From NCBI GenBank assembly GCA_001695595.3, contig MBPM02000041.1:62001-126000 (forward strand): DNA of 64,000 nt, read 5' to 3'. The notes beneath the pieces were generated by a model, which saw only the letters and a program-made list of their open reading frames with translations, did not search any database and had not been told where the DNA came from. Origin of the DNA: Plasmopara viticola (taxonomy: Eukaryota > Oomycota > Peronosporomycetes > Peronosporales > Peronosporaceae). The position numbers were made by a program, and so were the translations under genes. Below, piece by piece: positions 23,308-35,684 of this stretch; position 1 is the stretch's first letter, and every line of letters begins with the position of its first letter.

Positions 23308-23632
23308 ATTGTATTGTATTACGTTATCGCGTTGCCAAGTTATGCACGTGCTAGGCTCAGTCTGGCTAGTCCACGGCATAGAGTGGTGTCCGCATACGTC
23401 GGGTCTCGTTCGGCGGGCGGTGCAGCCAGCACCGAAGTCGTGAGGGTCTTCCATTATTTTGTTTAGCTCTGACTTGATAAGAGCCCAGGTGGCGCTCTGG
23501 TGCTGGAGACGGTCGCGTCGAGGTTGAGACTCGTTAGAGACCTGCAGATGCCCGAGAGCACCTGCCCGAAGCGCGCGAGCATTTAGCCCACGCGCTTGGA
23601 AGGAGGGCGCCACCTCAACCTTTTCCATGAAA
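23308..23632 (-). mobile_element. LINE-derived non-autonomous element, short form, copy L5
   Basis: Minus-strand copy of the 320-bp form, with the same two deletion junctions as L2 and L4. The tail GTATTGTATTGTATTACG lies at the low-coordinate end. Perfect 10-bp target duplication ATATTTTCGT at 23298-23307 and 23633-23642. Confidence 0.82.
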
Positions 23633-23909
23633 ATATTTTCGTGTTTATACAATTTGCACTTCTTAATAATCTGTAAAAAATCACTATAAAGGTGTGCTAC
23701 AACATGTCAGTGTCTGAGAATAGCTTGAAACATCTTTTTAAATCAAATGCTCAAGCGCAATCTCAAATTTCAACCACGATGATATTTGAGTAAAAACATT
23801 CGCTCACTGTCGGATAAACATATAAATGATTGTGTGTGCATTTTCATGTTTAATAAAAAAGGATCGACTCTGCAAAAGTGACACTTAAATTTCTATGAGT
23901 GATTTTTAA

Positions 23910-24540
23910 CAGAATGCGTTGAGGTTGGTGATCAAAAACCCGTATGATCTTCCTTGCCAAGTAGAGTTCAAACTTAATTTATAGTAAAGCTGACAAATTG
24001 TGCTAGACTTTCGCTCGTGTTTTTTCGATTATGTCCCGCAGCTCGTGTTTATTATCACTTGTCGAAATGCCATCTCGTGAAGGCAACACACGAGGGCATT
24101 TTTTGCCGGCTCAGCGGTAATCACAATAGAAATGCTGTGGTAGTTGTTGACTTCATGTGTTACGGGTCGTTACAAGAGCCAAGCTCTTTTGTTCAAAGCC
24201 GACTTTCCATAAAGACACCTAATCGTCATTTATTACAAACCGCAAGATGAGGTCAATCAAGTTTTTGCCGAAGTTGCAGAGACGAAACTTGGTCGCTTGT
24301 ATACGAATGTAGGCACAAGAACTATATCGAATTTTTCAGTCTTTAATCTGGAACATGTCGACTACTTAGGACCAAACGACCGTATATGATGAGCAACCGT
24401 TGACCGGACGATCGTACATCTTCCCGCACACCAACTTTAGGCATTGTATTCTGTGACCCCGTCTTATCTGGTATCACTTTGATACTGAGCGATTAGACAG
24501 CCCATCTGAACTTTCGTAACAGGTTTCAAGAATGAAAAGA
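23910..24540. repeat. Decayed paralogous segment, partner of 3220-4030
   Basis: Shares ordered blocks with 3220-4030 (CTTGCCAAGTAGAGTT, GCTCGTGTTTATTA, TTGCCGGCTCAGC, ACGGGTCG, AATTTTTCAGTC, TAACAGGTTTC). The identity of the ancestral sequence is unknown. Each copy lies on the high-coordinate side of a short LINE-derived element (L2 and L5), but the sequences between differ, so this may be chance. Confidence 0.5.
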
Positions 24541-24724
24541 ACCACCTGTTCGTATCTGCCGAACGCGCAATCCACCATGCTCGGAAGACTTGCTTGTTTC
24601 GATGTTCAAAGTTCAACCCTACTGCCAAGCACCTGGACCGTGTGTTGGCGTTCATTCAATACAATTCAACTTATAAAAATTGGGTTTGAGCAGCAAAAGC
24701 TTTGGTGGGCGGTAGCGACTAACG

Positions 24725-26860
24725 CTTACTGAAGCCACGTCATGCCGATGATAACATCCTTATATCAGGAGCATGCATGACCTGGAACGTTCCCGATATT
24801 AAAGCAAATAAGATATTTGCAATATGTTCACAATTCGTCGGGGATGGTAAACAACCTGGTCGAACCCAGAGTCGACTTGCATCATCTTACCCTTGATTAC
24901 TTCGAGCTTCAACAAGTATTTGAACACACCATTAAATGACATCCATTGTCGATAAAGACGGTGACGGGTCTCTCTTAATCCACTTCTTTAAAAGCTTGCG
25001 TTTTTGTATCAAGAATAGCATACATTGTATTTTTAAGATGACATTTCGCTTCTTCACGGTTGAGTGCGGTACATTGCCACAATATGTGGCCGATAGCACC
25101 ATAATTGTTACATGTTGACGATTGAGTCTAACTGTCGTCCTTGTCCTTCAACTTTTTAAAAACGCCTTTAAATCTAAGTCACGACTTGTTCGCCCGATAG
25201 CTTGATATTGTAAGAATCGTCTTGAGCAACTTGGCTGATGTACGATTTGGTTTACCAGAGTAATAGGCAAACTCGAAGCTGGTGGCAACTTCTGTGACCT
25301 CTTGAAGAGTACTCTAACTCTAATTCATGTGCGTTTTTTTCCTAGAAATTTATCAAAAAGAAAGAGCCTTTTTTTCCAATGCATTAATTTTCCAATTTAA
25401 TCAGGGCACTAAGTCCCGATATTTAGAGTCGTATTCGTGGATAGTTATCCTTTCTTTCAGGTGAATCATCCACTCTCAAAATTCATACCTAATACCCTTG
25501 GCCTGAAGCGTGTGCACAAACAGGTGTGCACGTTCATGCGCTCGCAGTTGGCGATATAGACATGGTACCGTTTTGAAACGATTTTCTCGAAATTACTTGA
25601 GATATGCGTCACGGCTAAAATATCGAGTGGCTCTTATTGGCGTAGTACTGCTCTGTTGTGGAGATTATTCTTTTTAAATATCTTCGCCGAATCTCATTTC
25701 ATTAACAGAAGGTTCGTTTGTCTTTTGCTCGCCTCTTGATGTGACGAAAAACCCCAAGCGCTCATTAGCCTGTAGCACTTGGGCTTGCACTTGAACTTGC
25801 GCTGTTGCTGAAGGAGTAGATGCATTAGCCCGAGTTTTTTGGTCATCGGCACTTGCCGCAGTTTACGAAGCCGGCGCTTGTGAGCTTGAGCACGACGTTG
25901 GCCGTAAAATTTATTGTCATCGAGAGCACTTATTTGGCTCTGTTAACTAGATCCTGGGTTGAAAGATGGTCTACGCATTTGTATAAATGGATATAGTGGT
26001 CAAATGAATGAACCTTCAAAAGCACTCGGATCTGCCAAACACGGCAGTTTGGGTTTTTGTGATATCGCAAATTAATCTTCTGGCACCTGACTCCTTACAA
26101 TTTGGGATTTCGTTTCGAATCAGTTGGACAAGATTCAGCTGTTTCACTGCTGATATCCACAAGTCTTTTCGAAGCTTATCGAGCACGGCTTGTCGGAAGC
26201 CTAGTCGCATTATTAACGGGTTTGTGAGTTCGCAAGTTTCTTCGTTTTCCCATACAACAAAGCCGAATGAAGAAGCTTTAAATTAATGAATGTAGATCAA
26301 GCAAAATCAAACGGATAACTTATCAGAAAACTCTTCTCCGTGTTTCCAGTAGGTGGACAGGGATTATCAAAAATGCAACGTCACCAAACCAACTGAAGGA
26401 GTACCGGTTGCTTGTACCACACTAGCTTGCAGCCACTTTCACCAACCGCAGAATGTTAAGTTCGTGCTGAAAGACTATCCTTTGCAACCTTGATCTCTCA
26501 ACTATGGAACTCGTACCAATAAACACAGGGTGACTCGCCTGACCACGTGCGCCCTTGCTTTTAGCTCTTTAGCTTGGCACGACAAGCGCTACTGTATAAC
26601 AGTCGCGGAAGAAGCTAATTCAAAGTCGGCAATTGGACGAGGCTGAGGCGCGAGCGGGGCAAAGTGGGTAGAAGAGGAGGAATGTTTGTTGCTAAGTGCA
26701 AGTCAGGGAGCTTTTACGACTTGTTTTCTTGCTACCGCCTTACTGGCGGCTCTAAGCCATCTGCTGCTACCATCGTGAAGGCTATCATTAATCTCTGCTC
26801 TATCTGGCTTTTAACACTTCCTTATTTATTCTTTGGCCAATAAGGTCTCTTGATTCCCAC
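24725..26860 (-). mobile_element. Decayed Ty3/gypsy element, relic 2 (Gag part)
   Basis: Homologous to 13128-15450 of relic 1 in the same order and strand (for example GTCGACTTGCATCATCT, ATTACTTCGAGCT, CTTGGCACGACAAGCGCTAC, TTACGACTTGTTTTCTTGC). The minus strand shows a Gag zinc-knuckle remnant, CNNYGAIGHILWQC, near 25075-25120, in which the second cysteine is tyrosine. There are many stops. No pol sequence or LTR pair is recognisable. Confidence 0.65.
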
Positions 26861-28740
26861 TGATAATGGGACATCTGGAACTTTCTTCTGGTCTAAAAGT
26901 CTATTTCTATGAATTGTACAGATTGATAGGTACAGTCTTGAACTTATGTATACGATGCTTTACATAAAGTCATGGATGCTCTCACAAAATAAAAAATCCA
27001 CTTAATCGACAAGTAAGATATTGCGCCCGATACAAAATGAACTACCTTTAAAAAAAATGGATTGGCTAATTAAGTGATTTCTGTGGTAAAAGACTTAAGG
27101 ACAAGAATTTCTTAGACTCGTGCTTGAAGTTAAGCAGCTCCGCAGGACCAATGAATATAAGGCCTTTTCGTCATGTTTTGCGTCTTAACAAGATGACTAA
27201 TACTTTTTTTTTGAGTCGATTGGCCATGCGGAAAATTTCGTCATTTGGTGTGTATGTTCTTGGTTCTGCTCCATGATCGCCATGCATGTTGTCGCAAATA
27301 TATAAGATATTACAGATATCAACCTCAAGCGTTTTGTTACTTCTAGAAGGGGTAAAATCTTCATGGAGTAAGCATTTGCGACGATGTTTGGGTCGCCCAA
27401 AGGCTTTGCAGCGGGCGTCGCAACAGGTGCTAGCTCATGCTTAAACCACATTCATGTCTGAAGCATTTAATCGATTCGCGTTTTGTTGAAGCTTGTATTA
27501 GCATCCACGATACCGTGAAGCAATTTGGCATGTGAATTATTCTTTCATGATCGGCGAGCCTAGCTTAGGTTGGCGACTGATCAAATTCGACTCAATAATG
27601 TGTCGAATCATATTCATCGACACCAGCTTTCCAATTTATTTCAAAAGGAGCTTTTATACAACTAGCCGTAATCTATTGCTCAGAATGCATAATCTTACTC
27701 ATCGGGTTGTCTGTTCGAAGAACGCCAAGTAGCTTTTCCGTCTTCCTACCAAGAGAATTGATCGAAAATTCGCATTATCAAGCTCATCGTCGTACCATCC
27801 AAGTAAATGTTTTGCAACCCCGAAAGCCGAACGTTTCTTGTGTCATTAAGATGCAAATTATTTTATATAAATGGCGGGTAAAAAGAACGCTTGCTCAATC
27901 AACAGAAGTGGATATTATACTTTCAAGCGCAGCGTGACCAAGTCGGACAAAAGCTTTGAATAAGCAATTCTCTGAGGTTTGGCTAGCTGCTCCAACTCTG
28001 ATCGAGAGATTATTTCTGAACCATACGTATCCATGCACCTTCTCCGCTTTACTAGGGGCGGACATAAGCTAAAGCTACTCTATTGTATGGTCTAGTCAAA
28101 TCAGTCAGCGGTGTGGAAATGGCTCCTTCAATGACTCGTCGTCGTATCAAAGATGAAAGCTTGCGACTTGTATAAGTAAAAAGCTCTATTTTAATTAAAG
28201 ATCCTTTATCAACATTGTCGAAAAAAATAAGAAAAATTACTCATTTTTAAAGTAATGTTGTCATGTTGGTGTGGCAATTATTGATTTTAACAAGAAGACA
28301 GTCAACTGATGAGACAAAATCAATCATGCAAAATTTGATATCGGATCCATTGATTTTAATAAGTAACCTTTTAGAATCTATATAAATTAATGGATAAACA
28401 AATTAAGATAGATCAACAAAGTGTCTACTTTGAATCTGATTTCTATAAAACAAAGAGACAAAAAAGAATATTCAGTGCATCGTGAAAAACGATAAGCTGA
28501 GGTCCGAGCTTACGCTGCATCGCTGAAATAACAAAGGCATAACAATAAAACAACGAAATAATGGAATCGAAAAAGCTGAAAAGATTATGTGAACGCGACG
28601 GTACATGGTCGAAAGGTAATGAAGTTGTCCGTCACAAACAAACTTTTCTTTCATAACATCAGCATTGGTTGGACTGAAATGTGTTTTTTATCTTGAGAAG
28701 TAAATGTTACAGGTATGACACTAGTAAAAATCAATTCAAT
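26861..28740. other. No gene recognised
   Basis: AT-rich sequence with short frames (27197-27451 minus, 27532-27732 and 27707-27937 plus, 28472-28654 minus). None carries a motif I can name. Confidence 0.5.
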
Positions 28741-28749
28741 CTATTGTAA

Positions 28750-31024
28750 TGTTTAAAGTCAAATTTATCTTTGCCATGTTGGTAGCACGTTCAATTTACT
28801 CAAATATTGCATCAATGGGCATCAGTCTGATTCTAAGCGGTGGAATACTCGGAATACAACGAGTGATATTACAATTTATCCGAGGATGGTCCAACAGTTC
28901 AAATCAATAATCATCAAGCACTATAAGGTTAGAACCCAGCTTCTTGTATACGAAATCTTGAGGTTTAACATTTACTAGAAAAGATGAGTGGAAAAGGCTT
29001 CTCCATTTTGGGGTACTGAAGCGACAAAGGCAACAAAAGAACACAATGAAATACTGGGAAGCCAATCAAGAAGTTGTTTATGAACAGAACAAGCAATACA
29101 ACGAGCATTTGAAAAATGTTCGAGACTCTCCGCTCGTTTCGGCCAACTTAAGTGTTTATTACACCCATCAGACCTTGATGCTTTTTAAATGTCACCATCT
29201 TCTTCTCATCACTCAGTATCTCATAAAAAAAAATCAGAAGCACATCACCACGTCACTGCTTTGCTCTGCTTTGAAATGCTTCTTATACTTCGTGAGAGAG
29301 GGAGTGATGGTCTGTATTTTAGTCAAATCAACACGTGCGAGGTAATGCAAAATGTCACACCTGCATCGAGGTTGGCTAGTGTATTTCATAGGCAACAAGA
29401 TACATGTATCTACGATCATTGGCTTCGAAGGCGCCAAATTCATTGTCCGACAAGATTGCATAGTTTTCGTCATTGACTACGATTGTTTCGAGACCCTTGC
29501 GTTCAATCTGTGTACGAATGTCGAAAATGAAATTCTTTCTTTGATTGTTCATAGAGCAACTCTTCAAGTCAAAGGCTTCGTCAAGTACGATTGACAATTG
29601 GTTGTATCAAAATCTGTTGAATCGAGTAGCGATACGATCTGTTGACGGATATACAAGACTACTATCGGAGTTAATCACAAAACAATGAAAGAGATCAAAC
29701 GAAGAGCTCTTTGCCACATCCCTGTGTCCCTTTGATAAGAGACACGAGCTTCGTTTTTATATGTGGCTTTTAAACCAGATGAGATAAGTACTCCACAAAA
29801 AAAAAACTTATACACAGCATCATTACCATCAGAGAATACATATTTGGTATGATCGAGCCAGACAGCAACTCACCACTCAAGATCATACCTAACATCCTAC
29901 ACATGTGTAAACCCACTTTATACATTAAATACACGATGATCGTTCATGTAGGCGTCATATGGGTCATATGAATGGGCATCGGTAGATTCAAGATTCAACA
30001 AATGCTTTACGACGATGAGAATGACATTTATTTTAAGGTGAGTAAGTACTGGCTTGTACTTTGGACTATATTTGTAAAAATGGTCATTTTGTGAGTTTGA
30101 AAAACTTTTATAACTGTGTTGAATTTAATTGAATCCATTTCTCCCTCCCCGAGACAAATCTGTGTATTACATTTTCTATATCACATCGCCAAGCCGTTGT
30201 TATCCGTTCGCACAACGATTCGTCGGACCAGCATTGTAAGTTTGGCTATATCTATTGTTACATTGCGCAGTGATGGTAAATAATATGGATCAATCTTGTT
30301 GCTCTCGCAAGAAAGATCTTTACCCGGAAACACAATGTCATCAACGATCTCCTTAGAAGTCTTTGATTTGATCGCATTCTGATCGGTGATGTCTTAAGTG
30401 GATCACCAAGGCACAGTTTTGGCCTGAACACTATTCTCTGGCTTTGTCTCTGGGAGTCTGCGAATCCTCGGACATCTGAGCTCCTTCACTTTGCGTTCAA
30501 ATTCGCCAATTATTTAGGATGGACGCTTATGATCTGCGTTTAATCTATTACTTTGGTATTGTTCCAGCTTTCATCACCAACTTGCTTTCTCAAGCAAATT
30601 GTGTGTTGCATATCGAGCACCATCTTCCTAACCCTGCTCGATTTTGGTCTCACGATTAAACATCTATAAGATGTCATGCTCATTGAGCAGATTCGTGTGA
30701 TTATCTCTCGAACTCGTAAATTGCGACATCTCTACTGCTTGAGTGTAATTGAGCAACATTGTGGCGAATTCAATTTGTCTTTGCTAGATTGACCTCATTT
30801 TTATCGTCAAAATTATAAATATCGTCCAATCTTTCTAAAATTTTATATCTCCCTATATACCGCAGTATCTGTGGTCGATTAGATAATTCATTTACCCAAA
30901 TCTTTTTTTTTTGCTTTCTTTAACAATTGAGGCCTCGACTATTTCGGTCACAAAAGGCGCTGGTGCATCAACAACCTTGGCGATGACTGGAGAATTTGCT
31001 TTCGATGGCATTTCTTCCACCATA
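28750..31024 (-). pseudogene. Relic of NrS-1-polymerase-like (SF3-type) helicase
   Basis: A long minus-strand reading frame broken by about a dozen or more stops and shifts. It appears to begin at an ATG near 31022 (MVEEMPSKANSPVIAKVVDA). Around 29840-29950 it reads DAHSYDPYDAYMNDHRVFNV and HTKYVFSDGNDAVYKFF. The P-loop KTKLVSLIKGTQGCGKELF is at 29700-29760, and IERKGLETIVVNDENYAILS followed by DRRYMYL at 29380-29530. This order (CDGNE-type motif, Walker A, then the SN/DDRR segment) is that of the primase-helicase family found in viruses, virophages and Polinton-like elements, here without the usual serine or threonine after GK. The gene is dead. It suggests an integrated virus-like or Polinton-like element. 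Confidence 0.7.
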
Positions 31025-31239
31025 TCACTCTCCAGGACAAAAATTCTCTAATCTATAGTGGTTTGTTGATAGTCACATCGCGCTTCATTGCAAGCTAGCT
31101 TACACTGCTCTCCATTGCTTCTAATAATACCTCTAGGTATAAGAGGCAGCATGAGTAGAACTTTATACAACTTCTTTCCACTTATCTTCAGTGCTATGCA
31201 AGTATTTTTTCACCACATTATACTATATATATTGAGTAA

Positions 31240-31560
31240 TGGCAACTCATGTAAATAAAGATAGATCTGTAATGACTTAGAGAATAAATGAGTAGACATT
31301 AACATAAATTACGCTGATGAGACACCAAGGTGGTGACTCACTAAATGTGACTTTCAAAAGCATTGTTTCTGTGAGAAATATGACTATCTGCTTGACTTGT
31401 CAATCATTGACATAACAAGCAGAGCTATTCCCGTGTTGCGGGCGGTAAGTGAATGACATAACCTTGGTCATATAAAATGTGTAACTTTAATCTGGTTGGC
31501 TGTAATCCAGTAAAAGGTGGGACTCATGGTGCGTCAGGCGACCCATTCGATTTGTAGTGC
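31240..31560. repeat. Diverged copy of the 409-bp core repeat
   Basis: 31240-31340 resembles the plus-strand sequence at about 60030-60130 (shared ACTCATGTAAA, GAGAATAAAT, ACGCTGAT, GGTGACTCA context). 31490-31545 resembles 38095-38150 (GTTGGCTGT, CCAG, AAAGGT, GGACTCATGGTG). The two blocks are in opposite relative orientation compared with the core. This marks the region between 31 and 38 kb as bounded by related sequences and could reflect ends of an old element. Confidence 0.5.
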
Positions 31561-31799
31561 CTACAGTTTCTTTTGGCCATTATTTGTAAAGATCGATTCG
31601 GCTCGTTTACGTTCAGAGGTCGAGGGTTCGTATTTTCTGTTGATTCGAACTCTTTTAGTGACAAGAGTAGTGGGCTACTAGGTTGATGGTCAAAGGGACA
31701 ATGACATAATCAATCACATTGATTTACTCCAATGTCAAGGCTTCCTGTTAATTCTAGCTACCTTTTCTCAGTCTCAAATTTGCCGCTTTTTCCATTAAA

Positions 31800-33300
31800 A
31801 GAAGTGAAATGCCGAAAAAAATACAACGAAAGACATTGGACAACGCCAGCAGATCGCGAAGCTGGATGGAGGAAACAAACCCAAAGGATTATTCAAAATT
31901 AGATGTGGTGCATCCTCTATATATCTCCTGACTCCTGTCACGATTGACTTGGCCAACTACGTCGTCAAACAAGAAGATCCTGGTGCTTTTGTACAGATTA
32001 TCAAGTATCCAGCTGTACCGTAAGGTGCTAATGCTGATGCATCAGCTAATTCACCTTGTGCATGGCTCATAAATGAAGCTTTGAATGTCCGCTTTGACGC
32101 ATAAGTTCCCCTCAATTTGTATTTTGAGTTGGTGTTCCATTTAGTATCTCAGTTTTTTGTTGCTACTTTTTTGGTTGATTCGACAAACGGAAACACAAAT
32201 TGATAATGATATATCCGATCGAAGTCATATTTTGATCTAGAAATGTCAACATCAATTCTAAAATATCTCCATGCATTGGTGTACGAGCTAAGCTTTGTCC
32301 CTGCGAATTTGCGATCAATTTGCCACATTCAGCTTCAGCAGAAGTAGGTGTTTCTAGTACTTAATTGTTGTTTGCGATTGAAATGTGTACTTACGGACTA
32401 GTGAGACCCAAAGCGGCTGTTGGGTCCATCATCGAAGCCAAATTTTTAAAGATCAAATAGACGCTAGTTGATTGAGAGGAGGGGTATGTAGCTGGTGTAA
32501 ATCCAATCATATCTCTAAATGCAGCATTATTAATTTGAGCTGAAAACTAGTTCGTGTAGATAATTCTATCAATCATATCTTCAATCATCGTGTTCACTTT
32601 TTTCAGACGTTGTTCTTTGTAGAGATCGAAGAATGTTTCGATTGAAAATTAAGTCTTGAAGTCGCGACGTATGATTACAAGGTCTCTCTGCTTTAGATTT
32701 CGGCCAATTATCACATACAAAGAGTAGTCTTGGTATACCAAAAAAGCTCTGCGAATCGTAAATTACCTGTTATCCCAGCTTAAGTCCTCAGATAAAGCAT
32801 TGTTCAATTCGTGCTTGAGTTCTCTTTATTTTAACACAAGATCACAGAATATGATCAAATTACTTAATTTAATGTTATCTTCACTCAATGCTGAACCGAT
32901 TCCTTCCTTGATGACTAAAACATTATCGATAGCGACCTTGTGATGATTATTAAGTTTCTCGTTGGTCTTTGTGCATATCACAATCTTCGCAATACACTAA
33001 ACTAAAAGGGATATTAGGCGCAGCACGGTGTTTTCTTTTCTGACCCATTTGGCGATGCTACACACAGGCGAAATGGCAGCTCGAAGTGCTTATAATGAAT
33101 AAACTTCTCAACCTCCAACTTCGGTATCAATACGTAGAGATTTTGCATTGAATTATACAGTGATTGTAACGTCTCTTCCTTTGATTATCAACTCTCTCTG
33201 ATCCAATAGCTCCTTCTTTAGCGCACCTAATGCGTATCTTACCATAGTTTTACCATAGTTTAGGCGCTCAAAATTGTTTGCGGCTTGCTGGTGTTAATAC
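31800..33300 (-). pseudogene. Decayed coding sequence, unidentified
   Basis: The minus strand keeps readable stretches, for example DLYKEQRLKKVNTMIEDMID near 32570-32640, FRDMIGFTPATYPSSQSTSV at 32461-32520, LASMMDPTAALGLT at 32401-32445, and LQSLYNSMQNLYVLIPKLEV near 33100-33175. They are separated by stops and shifts. I do not recognise the family. Position next to the helicase relic suggests it belonged to the same virus-like or mobile element. Confidence 0.4.
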
Positions 33301-33499
33301 GTTGTCAGCATTAAGCGTTGCTGGTGATCTCGATTGCGGTTCGGTTATAATTGATGGTTCTGCGCTAGATTTGGGTAGACTATCATGCGCCTTTGACGTT
33401 ATAGCTAAAATTAAGCTCTCTCATTTTAGTTTTCCAATCGAAACATAATCAATCGTGATGACATATGCATAAATTTCATTGATCAGTTCGATTTCTTTT

Positions 33500-35500
33500 C
33501 ATCTTAATATATCACCGGCTTCTAATTCAGGAATGTATACAGCTACAATAACTCTGAATTATCAAGCTGAAGATGCTTTTAGTTATGTTAAATCTGGTTC
33601 TTTGAATAATCTTCTTTGTATTGGATTCTTCGGATCCAAAGAAGAAGAAGAATCTTAGCAGCAATTGAAGTTGCTGCTAACTAGAGTGTTGATATTCCAT
33701 TCTATATTGAAACTACTGGATCGTAACTTAGCGAAGCATTGTTTACTGCAGCTGGTGCTCATATGAACAATGTAATTATAATTACCGCTGGAACTGCTCA
33801 AGCTTTGAAGCTTCTGGTATTCGATATTTATAAGGCTATCACGGTATCGCCTCGGTTTCATCTTCAAGATTTACTGGAGCTTTCAGAGGGAACCAAATCA
33901 TAAACGTTTGAAGTTCTAACTAGCACCGTTTCTGTTTCCACAATTGATATTAATCGAAATAGTTTTGCTGCTATTCAAATTCATAAGCAATCTTTATGCT
34001 GGAAAATTAGAGTCAAACGTAATTCAGCAAGCAATCCAAATATGATGTTTTCTCACCATAATGAAGCTTTAGAATGCTGATCGGTTCAAACAAAAACGTC
34101 GGCACTAGAACTCTAAAACAATTTGAGTGAGGTAGGTCTGAAACTGGAACTGAAATAAACACTGATATTCCAATAGATTTTAACTGTCGATTGCTCGAGG
34201 ACGTGTTGCCGCTTTAAAAGCTATAATGCTTAATTTATTTCTTGATTACAAAAAGCTATAAACACAGGATGCTCTGTCCTTCCTGCTTCAACAAGCATGG
34301 CTTCGCCTAACATCACAGTCGATACGATCAATACCTCTGTTGGTCTCAATATTGACTACACAAATTCGAATTTCAGTGGACCGGCAATGACATCTGCTGG
34401 TGCTTAATTTGATTACAACATCATAGTAATTTCCGTGCATTTTAGTCGTCAAAGACAATGACACTTAATAGTTAGGGTGTTGATTTATGTCTTTCGATAC
34501 ATCCAGCACAGATAATTTGCGTTACTATGGTGAAGAGCGGATCAAGAATCGATTGACTTCTTTGAAATCTCTGACTCTAATGGTCTAGTTATCGCTCCAA
34601 GTACAACAAAACGTACTCCGGATTGAATCTCATATCAACCGACAATCCGAGCTCATTCCTCGGCGGTGATTCAGCAACAAGCGTAGATTTGTTTTAAATC
34701 AATTGGAATTGCAAGGCATATGTGGGTCTTACGTCTCAAACGTCTCAACCGTCTCGAACGCATAAAACGCAGCCTTACAAAAGCAATTCTCCACATACAT
34801 ATACCCTTGCCACGACAGCAGATGCTTTTTGTCCAATTTATTCTGGATCCTTACCGACACCAGGCGGCGGTGGGTGTCTATTTTGCTTCGGACACTGTTG
34901 ATAGGATGATATCTAACACTGATACATCGAATAGTAGCTCGTTAAAACCAGCTCTGTTTAAACCTAAATCTGGAAGTATCTGCTTTGAAGCGTCTACTGC
35001 GCTTAACGATGGAAGTGCTAAAGATGATATACCAATTTCATGAGAATGTCTAGCGCTTCAATTGTTAAAACTTACAGTTAGACAAAGCAACGAATGCTAC
35101 CAAGACTAAGATTGCATATTAAAACACGACCGCAACCTACGATTTGAAATAGATGCCTGCAAATACACGTTGAGTAAGAGTATTCTTCGGCAGACTTGGT
35201 GTTAAGATTGCACCGCCATCGGCTATTTCCACGTCTCTGGGTTAGATATATACACGGTTGGTGTCGGCGGAACATCATGTTGCTTTTGATTCAATGTTCA
35301 AGGCAATATTTGAAGCAATCTTGGACTACGCCCAGTCGAGTTACGATTTCTGCCATAGTCTCATCTTCAATTTCGTACGTGGGTCCATATATACAACTTT
35401 TGATAGACGACTCGAGGAGAATTAACATTGGTTTCAATATCGTTGGAACACTATGGTAAGTTGTGTCACAGTTGAAAGTAAGAGATTAAAGCAAAAGGTG
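33500..35500. other. Decayed AT-rich coding relics, strand uncertain
   Basis: Several frames read for 40-60 codons, including on the plus strand MASPNITVDTINTSVGLNID near 34300 and STDNPSSFLGGDSATSVDLF near 34640-34700. On the opposite strand near 34920-35040 a stretch like RAGSNELLFDVSVLDIILST is seen in the duplicate. Both strands look partly coding and the frames are broken in both arms. Possible structural gene of the virus-like element, but unidentified. Confidence 0.3.
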
Positions 35501-35684
35501 AAGTGATTGCATAGGATGCACTAATAGTGTTTGGAGTAATGATTAGCATTATGCCATACAAAAATAGGAAGAGAAGGCTTTAACTGTTGACAGAAAATCA
35601 ATTTACTCCTGATTACTGTCTACTTGGCGAATGTTGCTGCCATTATCTTTCTAATAAAAAGTTAATAACTTTGAAAAAAAGGTT

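Noticed and set aside
24464..24655. Minus-strand 63-codon frame
   Set aside because: Contains no recognisable motif and overlaps a decayed repeat.
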